Assembly (NCBI RefSeq): GCF_003119195.2
Contig: NZ_CP022262.1
Coordinates: 268,501-332,500, forward strand
DNA length: 64,000 bases
Direction of reading: 5' to 3'
From: Azospirillum baldaniorum
GTDB lineage: Bacteria > Pseudomonadota > Alphaproteobacteria > Azospirillales > Azospirillaceae
Shown piece after piece: positions 43,921 through 52,285 of this stretch. Both the position numbers and the translations under genes were made by a program. A model generated the notes under the pieces. The model was not told the origin of the DNA and did no database searches. It saw nothing but the letters and a program-made list of their open reading frames with translations. The stretch's first letter is position 1. Each line of letters opens with the position of its first letter.

Positions 43921-45609
43921 ATGTCGTCCACACCAACCTCCAACGGCCCGCTTCCGCTGCCCGACCTGCTGTCCACCACGGCGGCGGCGCTCGACGCGGT
44001 GGCGCGGCTGGCCGAGGCCGCCGAGCGCGGTGTCGCCGCGCTGGTGGCGCCGGGCGGGCGCGTCGACGCGGCGGCGCTCGACCGCCATCAGGTGGCGGCG
44101 CACGGCTTCGCCTGGGTGGCGACCTACGCCGAGGCGCTGCGCCAGATGCAGGGCTGGGCGGAGCGGCTGGACTGCGCCGGCCGGCTGGGCGAGTTGGAGG
44201 CGTGCATGCTCCAGGCCGCCTTCGGCGAGTATCTGGCCCAGCTCGACGGCGGTCTGGCGATGAGCCAGGGCGAGATCGTCCGTCCCGCCGATTTCGGGCT
44301 GGACGACGCGGAGCGGGCCGCCTTCCGCACCGAGGCGGTGCGCCGGCTGATCGCCGTCGGCAACGCCTCCGCCCTGCGGCTGCGCATCGCCGAGCTGCTG
44401 GCCGACGCGCTGCACGGCGGCGGCTTCGGCGAGGCGGCTCTGGAGGACGAGGCGCTCGACATGGTGCGCGAGCAGTTCCGCCGCTTCGTCGCCGACGTGG
44501 TGGAGCCGCACGCCCACGAGTGGCATCTGAAGGACGAGCTGATCCCGATGCCGGTCGTCGAGCAGATGGCCGAGATGGGTGTCTTCGGCCTGACCGTGCC
44601 GGAGGAGGACGGCGGGCTCGGCATGGGCAAGCTCGCCATGTGCGTGGTGACGGAGGAGCTGTCGCGCGGCTACATCGGCGTCGGCTCGCTGGGCACCCGC
44701 GCGGAGATCGCCGCCGAGCTGATCCGGCTGGGCGGCACCGCCGAGCAGCGGGCGCGCTGGCTGCCGCGCCTCGCGTCCGGCGAGATCCTGCCGACCGCCG
44801 TCTTCACCGAGCCCAACACCGGCTCCGACCTGGGCAGCCTGCGCACCCGCGCGGTGCTGGACGGCGATACCTACCGTGTCACCGGGGCGAAGACCTGGAT
44901 CACCCACGGCAGCCGGTCGGACCTGATGACCCTGCTGGTGCGCACCGATCCGGACGCCCCCGGCTACCGCGGCCTGTCGATGCTGCTGGCCGAGAAGCCG
45001 CGCGGCACCGAGGCGGCCCCCTTCCCGGCCGAGGGCATGAGCGGCGGCGAGATTCCGGTTCTCGGCTATCGCGGCATGAAAGAGTACGAGATCGGCTTCG
45101 ACGGCTTCGCGGTGCCGCGCGAAAACCTGCTGGGCGGGGTCGAGGGCCAAGGCTTCAAGCAGCTGATGGCGACCTTCGAATCGGCCCGCGTGCAGACCGC
45201 CGCCCGCGCCGTCGGCGTGGCGCAGAACGCGATGGAGCTTGGCCTGCGCTACGCCCAGGAGCGCGTCCAGTTCGGACGCCCGCTCGCCGCCTTCCCGCGC
45301 GTCGCCGGCAAGATCGCCTGGATGGCCGTGGAGACGATGATCGCCCGCCAGCTCACCTATTTCGCCGCGCGCGAGAAGGACAGCGATCGCCGCTGCGACA
45401 TCGAGGCCGGCATGGCCAAGCTGCTGGCCGCGCGCGTCGCCTGGTCGAACGCCGACAACGCGGTGCAGATTCACGGCGGCAACGGCTACGCGGTCGAGTA
45501 TCCGATCAGCCGTGTGCTGTGCGACGCCCGTATTCTGAATATTTTCGAAGGGGCAGCGGAAATCCAGGCCCAGGTTGTGGCGCGCGGCCTGCTCACCCGG
45601 CGCAATTGA
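43921..45609 (+). CDS. Acyl-CoA dehydrogenase with N-terminal extension, (2S)-methylsuccinyl-CoA-dehydrogenase-like
   Basis: A 562-residue flavoenzyme. The acyl-CoA dehydrogenase core begins near residue 180 (DMVREQFRRFVADVVEP) and includes VFTEPNTGSDLGSLRT and QIHGGNGYAVEYPISR. The extra N-terminal domain of about 170 residues is characteristic of methylsuccinyl-CoA dehydrogenase (Mcd) of the ethylmalonyl-CoA pathway; the segments HGFAWVATYAEALRQM and FGEYLAQLDGGLAMSQGEIVR look like that family. It would make mesaconyl-C1-CoA and pass electrons to ETF, encoded on the left arm. The call is from recalled family features; another 2-methyl-branched acyl-CoA is possible. Confidence 0.78.
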   Translation: MSSTPTSNGPLPLPDLLSTTAAALDAVARLAEAAERGVAALVAPGGRVDAAALDRHQVAAHGFAWVATYAEALRQMQGWAERLDCAGRLGELEACMLQAAFGEYLAQLDGGLAMSQGEIVRPADFGLDDAERAAFRTEAVRRLIAVGNASALRLRIAELLADALHGGGFGEAALEDEALDMVREQFRRFVADVVEPHAHEWHLKDELIPMPVVEQMAEMGVFGLTVPEEDGGLGMGKLAMCVVTEELSRGYIGVGSLGTRAEIAAELIRLGGTAEQRARWLPRLASGEILPTAVFTEPNTGSDLGSLRTRAVLDGDTYRVTGAKTWITHGSRSDLMTLLVRTDPDAPGYRGLSMLLAEKPRGTEAAPFPAEGMSGGEIPVLGYRGMKEYEIGFDGFAVPRENLLGGVEGQGFKQLMATFESARVQTAARAVGVAQNAMELGLRYAQERVQFGRPLAAFPRVAGKIAWMAVETMIARQLTYFAAREKDSDRRCDIEAGMAKLLAARVAWSNADNAVQIHGGNGYAVEYPISRVLCDARILNIFEGAAEIQAQVVARGLLTRRN

Positions 45610-45721
45610 TCGCGAGACACGGCGGAGGGCCGGGCAGGACTGACCTGCCAGGACTCCGCTTGTGTCATACCGGCGTATTCGCTATCCGACCCGGAGACCG
45701 AACGACGAGACCTGTCCCGCG

Positions 45722-46681
45722 ATGGAACTTCTGGAACTGCGCTACTTTGTTCAGGTGGCCGACCTTGGCAGCTTTTCCAAGGCGTCGGTCAAGCTTGGCA
45801 TCACCCAGCCGGCGCTCAGCCGGCAGGTCCAGAAGCTGGAGCACGAGCTGCGCACCAGCCTGTTCTACCGCCATGGCCGCGGCGTCTCGCTGACCCAACA
45901 GGGGCGCAAGCTCTACGACGTGGTGCGCCATCTGCTGGGCGCGCTGTCGGAGATCAAGGAGGAGATCCAGGACCAGTCGGAACGGCTCACCGGGTCGGTC
46001 ACTCTGGGTCTCCCTCCGTCGATCTGCGCCACGCTGGGGGCGCCGCTGGCCCGCCGCTTCCACGAGAACTACCCCGACGCCACGCTGCGCATCCACGAGG
46101 TGTTCAGCGGCACGCTGCTGGAATGGGTCGAGGGCGGGCGGCTCGACCTCGCCGTGCTCTACGACGCCCGGCGCGGGCGCAGCATGCTGTCCTCGCCGCT
46201 GCTCGTGGAGAATCTTCTGCTCGTCCAGCCCGCCAAGGACGCGGTGGCCGGTGACGACGGGCCGGTCGAGGTGGAGACTCTGGGCGGCCTGCGCTTCGTG
46301 CTGCCGGGGTTGGAGAACGGCCTGCGCCGGGTGGTCGACGCCGCGGTGCGGAGGGCCGACATCGACCTCCAGGTCGACATGGAGATCGATTCCGTCACCG
46401 CCATCAAGCAGCTGGTGGAGGAGGGCATGGGTTCGACCATCCTGCCTTTCGGCGCCGTCCATCGCGAGGTGCGCCAGGGCCGATTGATCGCCCGCGAAAT
46501 CAGCTCCAAGGACATGCACGCCATGCTCGTCACCGCGACGCCCCTACACCAGCCGGTGTCGAAGGCGACGCGCGCCCTGCTGCGGCTGATCCACGCCGAG
46601 GTGGCGAAATGCGTCGCCAACGGCGTGCTCAAGGGCAAGGTCGTCGCCCCGGGCAGCGCCGGGGAGAACAGCGCGCCCTGA
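45722..46681 (+). CDS. LysR-family regulator of the 2-oxoacid locus
   Basis: A 319-residue regulator. The start at 45722 gives the standard N-terminus MELLELRYFVQVADLGSFSKA with the helix-turn-helix ITQPALSRQVQKLE. The effector domain spans about residues 90-295. It lies within the right arm, 112 bp after the acyl-CoA dehydrogenase gene. The most likely target is the divergent region 40821-41208. Confidence 0.88.
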   Translation: MELLELRYFVQVADLGSFSKASVKLGITQPALSRQVQKLEHELRTSLFYRHGRGVSLTQQGRKLYDVVRHLLGALSEIKEEIQDQSERLTGSVTLGLPPSICATLGAPLARRFHENYPDATLRIHEVFSGTLLEWVEGGRLDLAVLYDARRGRSMLSSPLLVENLLLVQPAKDAVAGDDGPVEVETLGGLRFVLPGLENGLRRVVDAAVRRADIDLQVDMEIDSVTAIKQLVEEGMGSTILPFGAVHREVRQGRLIAREISSKDMHAMLVTATPLHQPVSKATRALLRLIHAEVAKCVANGVLKGKVVAPGSAGENSAP

Positions 46682-46801
46682 CGCGATGGTCATGACCGGC
46701 TGTGCGGGCTGATAGCAGCTATGACGGATGGTCCATAGCACGGCCGGTGCGGCGCGGATAGCCTCCCCATCACCACATAATCCCTTGGGGAGGAAACAAG
46801 A

Positions 46802-47554
46802 ATGACGAAGCGTCTGGACGGCAAGGTCGCCCTGATCACCGGTGCGGCGCAGGGGCTGGGCCTCGCGATGGCCGAGACCTTCGTGCGCGAGGGTGGCCGC
46901 GTCGCGGTCGTGGACATCAACGGCGACGCCGCCAAGGCGGTCGCGGAGCGTCTGGGCGAGTCCGCCATCGGCATCGCCGCCAACGTCACCAGGATGGCGG
47001 ATGTCGAGATGACCATCGCCGCCACCGTCGAAAAGTTCGGGCGGCTGGACATCCTGGTCAACAACGCCGGCTCCACCCACGCCAACGGCCCGTTCGAGAA
47101 CGTGACCGAGGAGGAGTTCGACCGCGTCTTCGCGCTGAACGTCAAGTCGATCTACCTCTATTCCAAGGCGGTCGTCGCGACCATGCGGGCGCAGAAGTCC
47201 GGCGTGATCCTGAATCTCGGCTCCACCGCCGGCCTGCGGCCGCGTCCGGGCCTGGTCTGGTACAACGCGACCAAGGGCGCCGTGCACAACATCACCAAGT
47301 CGCTGGCGCTGGAGCTGGCGCCCGACAACATCCGCGTCTGCGCACTCGCCCCGGTCGCCACCGAGACGCCGCTGCTCGCCACCTTCATGGGCGGCGACAC
47401 CCCGGAGAAGCGCGCGCGCATGATGGGCATCGTGCCGCTCGGCCGCCTGGGCCAGCCGACCGACGTCGCCAACGCCGCCCTCTATCTCGCGTCGGACGAG
47501 GCGGCCTTCCTGACCGGCGTGGTGCTGGAGATCGACGGCGGGCGCTGCGTGTAA
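46802..47554 (+). CDS. Short-chain dehydrogenase/reductase
   Basis: A 250-residue NAD(P)-dependent oxidoreductase. Cofactor motif TGAAQGLG (residues 14-21), NNAG, catalytic Ser in NLGSTAGL and YNATK are all present. An acidic residue after the second strand (VVDIN) suggests NAD preference. GGAGG lies 9-13 bp before ATG. It could oxidise a secondary alcohol intermediate of the locus, for example a hydroxyacid or hydroxyacyl-CoA; the substrate is unknown. It lies between the regulator and the CoA transferase. Confidence 0.85.
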   Translation: MTKRLDGKVALITGAAQGLGLAMAETFVREGGRVAVVDINGDAAKAVAERLGESAIGIAANVTRMADVEMTIAATVEKFGRLDILVNNAGSTHANGPFENVTEEEFDRVFALNVKSIYLYSKAVVATMRAQKSGVILNLGSTAGLRPRPGLVWYNATKGAVHNITKSLALELAPDNIRVCALAPVATETPLLATFMGGDTPEKRARMMGIVPLGRLGQPTDVANAALYLASDEAAFLTGVVLEIDGGRCV

Positions 47555-47570
47555 AGCGCGTCGGCCGTTA

Positions 47571-47655
47571 GCCCCCACCCCGACCCTCCCCGCTCTCGCA
47601 GGGGAGGGAGAATGGTCCCCTCCCCTGCGAAGCGGGGGAGGGTTAGGGTGGGGGC
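47571..47655. repeat. Family A palindromic repeat, copy 5
   Basis: About 85 bp between the SDR and the CoA transferase, with arms GCCCCCACCCC and GGGTGGGGGC. Its outer flanks do not extend the pairing as in copies 2-4. Confidence 0.82.
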
Positions 47656-47695
47656 ATCCGTTCACCACGTTGTTTCCATCTGGATCGAGACTCCC

Positions 47696-48901
47696 ATGTC
47701 CTCGCTTCTCTCCGATCTGCGCGTCGTCGAGGTGTCGGCCTTCATCGCCGCGCCGCTGGGCGGCATGACGCTGGCCCAGCTGGGCGCCGAGGTGATCCGC
47801 ATCGACCCCATCGGCGGCAACATCGACTACCGGCGCTGGCCGGTGGCGCCGAACGGCACCAGCCTCTACTGGACCGCGCTGAACAAGGCGAAGCGGTCGG
47901 TGACGCTGGCGCTCGACCGGCCGGAGGGGCGGGAGATCGCCCAGGCGATCATCACCGCCTCGGGCGAGAACGCGGGATTCCTGCTGACCAACCTGCCGGC
48001 CAGCGGCTGGATGGGCTACGAGGCGCTGTCGGCCAAGCGCGACGACCTGATCATGCTGCGGCTGACCGGCAACCCGGACGGGTCGGCGGCGGTGGACTAC
48101 ACCGTCAACTGCGCCAGCGGCTTCCCGATGGCGACCGGCCGCGGCGGTGAGCCGGTGAACCATGTGCTGCCGGCCTGGGACGTCGCCGCCGGCCTCTATC
48201 TCGCCACCGGCCTGCTGGCGGCGGAGCGACACCGCCGCCGCACCGGGCGCGGGCAGGAGGTGACGGTGGCGCTGGCCGACGTGATGCTGGCGACCGTCGG
48301 CAATCTCGGCTACCTCGCCGACGTCCGGGTCAACGGCGCCGTGCGGCCGCCGATGGGCAACGACCTCTACGGCGCCTATGGGCGCGACTTCGCCACCGCC
48401 GACGGGCGGCGGGCGATGGTCGTCGCCATCTCCAACCGCCAGTGGAAGGCGCTGGGCAAGGCGACCGGGCTGACCGAGCGGCTGGCGATGATCGGTCCGC
48501 TGATGGACGTGGACATGAACGACGAGGGCGGGCGTTTCGTGGCGCGTGACGCCATCTCCGCCGTGCTCGCCCCCTGGTTCGCCGCCCGCACCCTGTCCGA
48601 GGTGGAAAGCGCCTTCGCCGGGGCGGGCGTGCTGTGGGGGCCGTACCGGGATTTCGGCCAGCTTGTGGCCGAGGACGCGCGCTGCTCCACCGCCAACCCG
48701 CTGTTCCGCGAGATCGAGCAGCCGGAGGTCGGGCCGCTGCTGGTTCCCGGCTCGCCCCTCGGCTTTCCCGGCCTGGGCGAGCGCACCGACCACCGGCCGG
48801 CGCCCGTCCTGGGGCAGGACACCGACGCGGTGCTGGCCGACCTGCTCGGCCTGCCGTCCGCCGAGATCGGCCGCCTGCACGACGCCGGCATCGTCGCCTG
48901 A
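47696..48901 (+). CDS. mct: Mesaconyl-CoA C1-C4 CoA transferase (2-methylfumaryl-CoA isomerase)
   Basis: A 401-residue family III CoA transferase (CaiB/BaiF). It moves CoA within one molecule from C1 to C4 of mesaconate. It closely resembles Mct of Chloroflexus aurantiacus, as I recall that sequence: VVEVSAFIAAPLGGMTLAQLG at residues 10-30, the DPIGG segment, VDYTVN, and HVLPAWD with the candidate catalytic aspartate Asp162. In the Chloroflexus 3-hydroxypropionate bi-cycle the product is hydrated and cleaved to acetyl-CoA and pyruvate. Together with the Mcd-like gene it makes a mesaconyl-CoA route likely. Start 47696 follows a family A repeat. The hydratase and lyase are not in the window. 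Confidence 0.85.
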   Translation: MSSLLSDLRVVEVSAFIAAPLGGMTLAQLGAEVIRIDPIGGNIDYRRWPVAPNGTSLYWTALNKAKRSVTLALDRPEGREIAQAIITASGENAGFLLTNLPASGWMGYEALSAKRDDLIMLRLTGNPDGSAAVDYTVNCASGFPMATGRGGEPVNHVLPAWDVAAGLYLATGLLAAERHRRRTGRGQEVTVALADVMLATVGNLGYLADVRVNGAVRPPMGNDLYGAYGRDFATADGRRAMVVAISNRQWKALGKATGLTERLAMIGPLMDVDMNDEGGRFVARDAISAVLAPWFAARTLSEVESAFAGAGVLWGPYRDFGQLVAEDARCSTANPLFREIEQPEVGPLLVPGSPLGFPGLGERTDHRPAPVLGQDTDAVLADLLGLPSAEIGRLHDAGIVA

Positions 48902-48994
48902 CCATGTGAGCGGGGCGAGACGACCGGCGCGCGGGCGTGTTGGTGAGGCTTACGGCGGGCCGCATCGACCCGCCTCATGCCGGAGGATGACGCG

Positions 48995-49150
48995 ATGGGC
49001 GACAACCGCAACACCGACTCCCAACCGCAAGCCGAGAACGACCGCGCGACCGGCAAGCCCGACGACCAGCCGGCGGCGACCAAGGACGAGATGACCAAGG
49101 CCCAGGAGGACGCCGCGCGGGAGCGTGCGGACAAGGGCGGCTATCAGTGA
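48995..49150 (+). CDS. Small hydrophilic charged protein (51 residues)
   Basis: ATG 48995 has a strong ribosome site (GGAGGA at 48982-48987, 7 bp away). The product is rich in Asp, Glu, Lys, Gln and Asn, without hydrophobic segments (MGDNRNTDSQ to DKGGYQ), and is probably disordered. It resembles small stress-type hydrophilic proteins in composition only; I do not recognise a family. A 7-bp stem lies just after the stop. Because it is short, coding status rests on the ribosome site and composition. Confidence 0.55.
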   Translation: MGDNRNTDSQPQAENDRATGKPDDQPAATKDEMTKAQEDAARERADKGGYQ

Positions 49151-49162
49151 CCGGCGCCAAAT

Positions 49163-49180
49163 GATCAGCGCCAGCTGATC
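49163..49180 (+). terminator. Stem-loop GATCAGC-GCCA-GCTGATC
   Basis: A perfect 7-bp stem with a 4-base loop, 12 bp after the small ORF stop. No T-run follows, so it is a possible weak or Rho-assisted end of transcription. Confidence 0.4.
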
Positions 49181-49197
49181 GGCAACCCGCCGCGAGT

Positions 49198-49211
49198 TTG
49201 CCCCCGGGCAA
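49198..49211. promoter_or_regulatory. TTG-N8-CAA site upstream of norE (NnrR/FNR-type)
   Basis: TTGCCCCCGGGCAA fits the TTG-N8-CAA frame of CRP/FNR-family sites and lies in the extended palindrome TTTGCCC-CC-GGGCAAA. NO-sensing NnrR sites often carry G/C at the inner positions (TTGCG-N4-CGCAA). It is about 64 bp before the norE start, a suitable distance for activation. Confidence 0.45.
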
Positions 49212-49240
49212 AGACGGCGTCCGTCTCCCGCGTCATGGTC

Positions 49241-49265
49241 CCTTCCGGTCATCACTTCCGGAAGG
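49241..49265 (+). promoter_or_regulatory. Hairpin covering the norE ribosome site
   Basis: CCTTCCGG pairs with CCGGAAGG across a 9-base loop. The second arm contains most of the AAGGA ribosome site (49262-49266) for ATG 49275. Translation could be limited until the stem opens. Confidence 0.45.
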
Positions 49266-49274
49266 ACAGCGGAT

Positions 49275-49865
49275 ATGACGGAAACTGCCGCGCCGACGAC
49301 GGTGGTCGCTGCGGACGGCGAGGCCGCCGATTGGGGGCCTCTCTCCAGCCTGCCCGGCAACCCCATGATGTGGATTCTCATCCTGGGGGAGCTGGCGGTC
49401 TTCGGGGCGATGTTCATCGGCTTCGCGGTGGCGCGCGCGCTGGACCCGGCGACCTTCGACGCCTCGCAGGCTCAGCTGGACCGTCTGCTCGGCGGCGTGA
49501 ACACCATGGTCCTGGTGACGAGTGGCTGGCTGGTCGCGGTCGCCGTGCGGCGCCGGGCCTCGGGCCGCTCCCACCGGGTGGCGATGCTCGGCGCGATGGC
49601 CCTCGGCGGGGGGTTCCTCGCCATCAAGGCGGTCGAGTACGGCGACAAGATCGGCCGGGGCCTGACGCTGGAGACCAACAGCTTCTTCCAGCTCTATTAC
49701 TTGCTGACCGGTTTCCACGCGATGCACGTCGCCGCGGGGATCGTCATCCTGGGCATCGTCACTTGGTGGGACAGTCTGGAGAACCTGGAGACCGGTGCCG
49801 CCTTCTGGCACATGGTGGACCTGATCTGGGTGCTGCTCTACCCCATCGTCTATCTGCTGAGGTGA
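49275..49865 (+). CDS. norE: NorE-like cytochrome c oxidase subunit III family protein
   Basis: A 196-residue membrane protein of the haem-copper oxidase subunit III family, with five hydrophobic segments. It has YYLLTGFHAMHVAAGIVILG near residue 140 and FWHMVDLIWVLLYPIVYL at the end. NorE is an accessory subunit linked to nitric oxide reductase activity. The core genes norCBQD are not in the window. It lies 4 bp upstream of norF. Confidence 0.85.
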   Translation: MTETAAPTTVVAADGEAADWGPLSSLPGNPMMWILILGELAVFGAMFIGFAVARALDPATFDASQAQLDRLLGGVNTMVLVTSGWLVAVAVRRRASGRSHRVAMLGAMALGGGFLAIKAVEYGDKIGRGLTLETNSFFQLYYLLTGFHAMHVAAGIVILGIVTWWDSLENLETGAAFWHMVDLIWVLLYPIVYLLR

Positions 49866-49869
49866 GGCG

Positions 49870-50145
49870 ATGGCCATCCTGACGCGCACCTGGGTGGTGC
49901 TGATGCTGCTCACCGCCGTTTCGATGTGGGCGGGGCACGGCACCGGCGGTCTCGGCCCGCTCGGGGTCGGACTCGTCCTCGCCGCGGCCACCGTCAAGGC
50001 CGACCGGATTCTCACCCGCTACCTGGACCTTCACCGCGCCGACGGCGGCTGGCGGGCGGGGTTCCGGGTCCTGCTCACCCTGCTGGGGGTGGCGCTCTTC
50101 GGGATCTACGTTCTCTGTCCGATGATCGGCGCGGCTCTGCGCTGA
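49870..50145 (+). CDS. norF: NorF-like small membrane protein
   Basis: A 91-residue protein with about three hydrophobic segments, of the NorF/cytochrome oxidase subunit IV-like group. Its close spacing to norE (4 bp after its stop) and gene order match the norEF pairs of denitrifiers. A strong hairpin follows its stop. Confidence 0.78.
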   Translation: MAILTRTWVVLMLLTAVSMWAGHGTGGLGPLGVGLVLAAATVKADRILTRYLDLHRADGGWRAGFRVLLTLLGVALFGIYVLCPMIGAALR

Positions 50146-50162
50146 GCTGAGAGGTGGTTCGC

Positions 50163-50203
50163 AGCCGGGCCGCGCCGTCGGAAATCGACGGTCGCGCCCG
50201 GCT
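50163..50203. terminator. Bidirectional terminator between norF and purT
   Basis: AGCCGGGCCGCGCCGTCGG, then AAAT, then the near-perfect complement to GCCCGGCT, forms a long GC-rich stem between convergent genes. No T-run, so possibly Rho-assisted. Confidence 0.65.
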
Positions 50204-50211
50204 CCCCAACC

Positions 50212-51381
50212 TCACTCGTAGCGGATGCTGATCGCCGAGGCCGCCTTCAGCGCCCGTTCGCGCGCGTCATCGGTGTCGGTGCCGGCGGCGAGCGCCACGC
50301 CCATGCGGCGGTTCTTGCGGGTCGTCGGCTTGCCGAACAGGCGGACGTCCACGTCATGCTCCGCGCTTCCCACGCGCATGGCGTCGGCCAAACCCTCGAT
50401 GGCAAATCGCTCGGCCTCACGGTCGGCCAGGATGACGGCGGAGGCGGCCGGGCCGCGGACGTGGATCGCCGGGATCGGCAGGCCGAGGATGGCGCGGGCG
50501 TGCAGGTCGAACTCCGACAGGTTCTGCGACAGCAGGGTCACCATGCCGGTGTCGTGCGGGCGCGGCGAAAGCTCGGAGAAGACGACCTCGTCCTTGGTGA
50601 CGAAGAACTCGACGCCGAAGATGCCGTAGCCGCCGAGATTGTCCACGACCTTCGCCGCCATGTCCTTGGCGTCGTCGAGCAGCGCCGTGGGCATCGGCAC
50701 CGGCTGCCAGGATTCCTGGTAGTCGCCGCGCTCCTGCCGGTGGCCGATCGGCTCGCAGAACAGGATGCCTTCGCGGGTGCGGACGGTCAGCAGGGTGATC
50801 TCGTACTCGAAGGGCACGAACTCCTCGACGATGACCTTCCGGCGGTCGCCGCGCATGTTGGCGACGGCGTAGGTCCAGGCGGCCTCCAGTTCCTCGGCGG
50901 TGCGGACGGTGCTCTGCCCCTTGCCGGAAGAGGACATGACCGGCTTGATGACGCAGGGCAGGCCGGTGTGCTCCGTCCCGGCGATCACCTCCTCCAGGCT
51001 TTCGGCGTAGCGGTACTTGGAGGTGCGCAGGCCCAATTCCACCGCGGCGACCTCGCGGATGCGGTCGCGGTTCATCGTCATGGTGGCGGCGCGGGCGGAG
51101 GGGACGACGGTCAGGCCGGCGTCCTCGAACTCGTGCAGCACCTCGGTGCGGATGGCCTCGACCTCCGGCACGATGAAGTCGGGCGTGTGCTTGGCGATGG
51201 CCGCGCGCAGGGCGTCCGGGTCGAGCATGGAGAACACCTCCGCCGCGTCGGCGACCTGCATCGCCGGGGCGTTGGCGTAGCTGTCGCAGGCGATGACCTC
51301 GCAGCCGAGGCGCTTGGCGGCGATGACGAACTCCTTCCCGAGTTCGCCCGAGCCGAGAAGAAGGATTTTGGCCGTGAACAT
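50212..51381 (-). CDS. purT: Formate-dependent phosphoribosylglycinamide formyltransferase
   Basis: A 389-residue ATP-grasp enzyme that uses formate and ATP for the third step of purine synthesis. The N-terminal segment KILLLGSGELGKEFVIAAKRLG, the ATP-grasp loop MSSSGKGQST and FSELSPRPHDTGMVTL are diagnostic. The start at 51381 fits other PurT proteins; the frame runs to 51468 without family sequence. The nic pathway releases formate (NicD step), but a link is only suggestive. Confidence 0.95.
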   Translation of the reverse strand: MFTAKILLLGSGELGKEFVIAAKRLGCEVIACDSYANAPAMQVADAAEVFSMLDPDALRAAIAKHTPDFIVPEVEAIRTEVLHEFEDAGLTVVPSARAATMTMNRDRIREVAAVELGLRTSKYRYAESLEEVIAGTEHTGLPCVIKPVMSSSGKGQSTVRTAEELEAAWTYAVANMRGDRRKVIVEEFVPFEYEITLLTVRTREGILFCEPIGHRQERGDYQESWQPVPMPTALLDDAKDMAAKVVDNLGGYGIFGVEFFVTKDEVVFSELSPRPHDTGMVTLLSQNLSEFDLHARAILGLPIPAIHVRGPAASAVILADREAERFAIEGLADAMRVGSAEHDVDVRLFGKPTTRKNRRMGVALAAGTDTDDARERALKAASAISIRYE

Positions 51382-51478
51382 GCGCGGACTCCCGTGACGC
51401 AGACGCCCGCGGAGCTTTACCCCAACACGGGCCGTGCGTACATCGCCGAACGCATGCGTACGCCGCATGGACCGGGCG

Positions 51479-51976
51479 CTATTGCAGGCTGCCCCAGCGC
51501 CGGGTGGCGGGTTCGGCCAGCGCCCAGCGCCACTGGCCGTCCTTGGCCCGGCAGATGGTGGTGACGTTGAAGTCCGGATCGTCGTCGAGTGTGAAGACCA
51601 CGTCCTTGCAGGGGATCGCCTCGCCGAAGCCGCGGGCCACCTGCACCGTGCCGGTCTTGCCGCTCAGCGGCAGCTTTTCCTCCACCGTCCAGGTCGCCGC
51701 CTGCCCGACGGCGAGCGGACCGGCGGCACGGGCAACGGCGTTGTGGACGTTGTCGGTGATCCGCCGTTCCGCGTATTTCACGCCCTGGTCGATGCCGTAG
51801 CTGGCCCCGGCGCCGGCGATGATGCCCAGCACCGGGTTGCCGGTGGCCGAGCCGACCGTCGCCGCCACGCCCGCCGTGGTCACCCCCGTGACCGCCGAGC
51901 CGAACCCCGCGCAGCCGGACAGCGCGAGCAGGGCGGCGGTGGCGAGGGCGGCGCGGTGGAGCGGGGATGCGGTCAT
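51479..51976 (-). CDS. Putative lipoprotein
   Basis: A 165-residue protein with a lipoprotein signal ending LLALSGC (Cys22). It is followed by a Gly/Ala-rich segment that may span or associate with membrane (VTTAGVAATVGSATGNPVLGIIAG). The C-terminal half holds VEEKLPLSGKTGTVQVARGFGE and a conserved-looking DVVFTLDD. I do not recognise a characterised family. It diverges from the iron/cobalamin-type importer. Confidence 0.72.
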   Translation of the reverse strand: MTASPLHRAALATAALLALSGCAGFGSAVTGVTTAGVAATVGSATGNPVLGIIAGAGASYGIDQGVKYAERRITDNVHNAVARAAGPLAVGQAATWTVEEKLPLSGKTGTVQVARGFGEAIPCKDVVFTLDDDPDFNVTTICRAKDGQWRWALAEPATRRWGSLQ

Positions 51977-52135
51977 GGAGCGGCACGGGGGGTGGTGAGC
52001 GGACCGCGGCACCTTATCCGTTCGGATGGGGAGGCCGCCCGTGGTCAAAGCGTGACCTTCGCGGGCGGCTTGGCGTGCTTGTCCTATGGACGGTGGCGGG
52101 TGCAGACCCCATGCTTTGGAGGGAAGGTCGTTTAA

Positions 52136-52252
52136 CCCTCTCCCCTCCGGGGAGAGGGTGGCCCGCGGGCCGGTGAGGGGGATGCGCGTGTGTGGTATGT
52201 TCGGCACAAGCGCAACCCCCTCACCCTGACCCTCTCCCCGGAGGGGAGAGGG
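52136..52252. repeat. Family B palindromic repeat, copy 3
   Basis: Same layout as the copies at 19602 and 27464, with CCCTCTCCCCTCCGGGG and CCCCGGAGGGGAGAGGG ends. Its end hairpins show a T-to-C/A-to-G paired change relative to the other two copies, so pairing is kept. It lies upstream of the binding-protein gene. Confidence 0.85.
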
Positions 52253-52285
52253 AACGTCGAACGCGGGCGCATGGGGTGGTGGCGA

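Noticed and set aside
42274..45474. 1066-codon open frame on the minus strand
   Set aside because: Antisense to the E1 and acyl-CoA dehydrogenase genes, which have full motifs. The frame has only shadow-type composition.
46544..48880. 778-codon open frame on the minus strand
   Set aside because: Antisense to the SDR and Mct genes; no recognisable domain, His/Gly/Arg-rich shadow translation.
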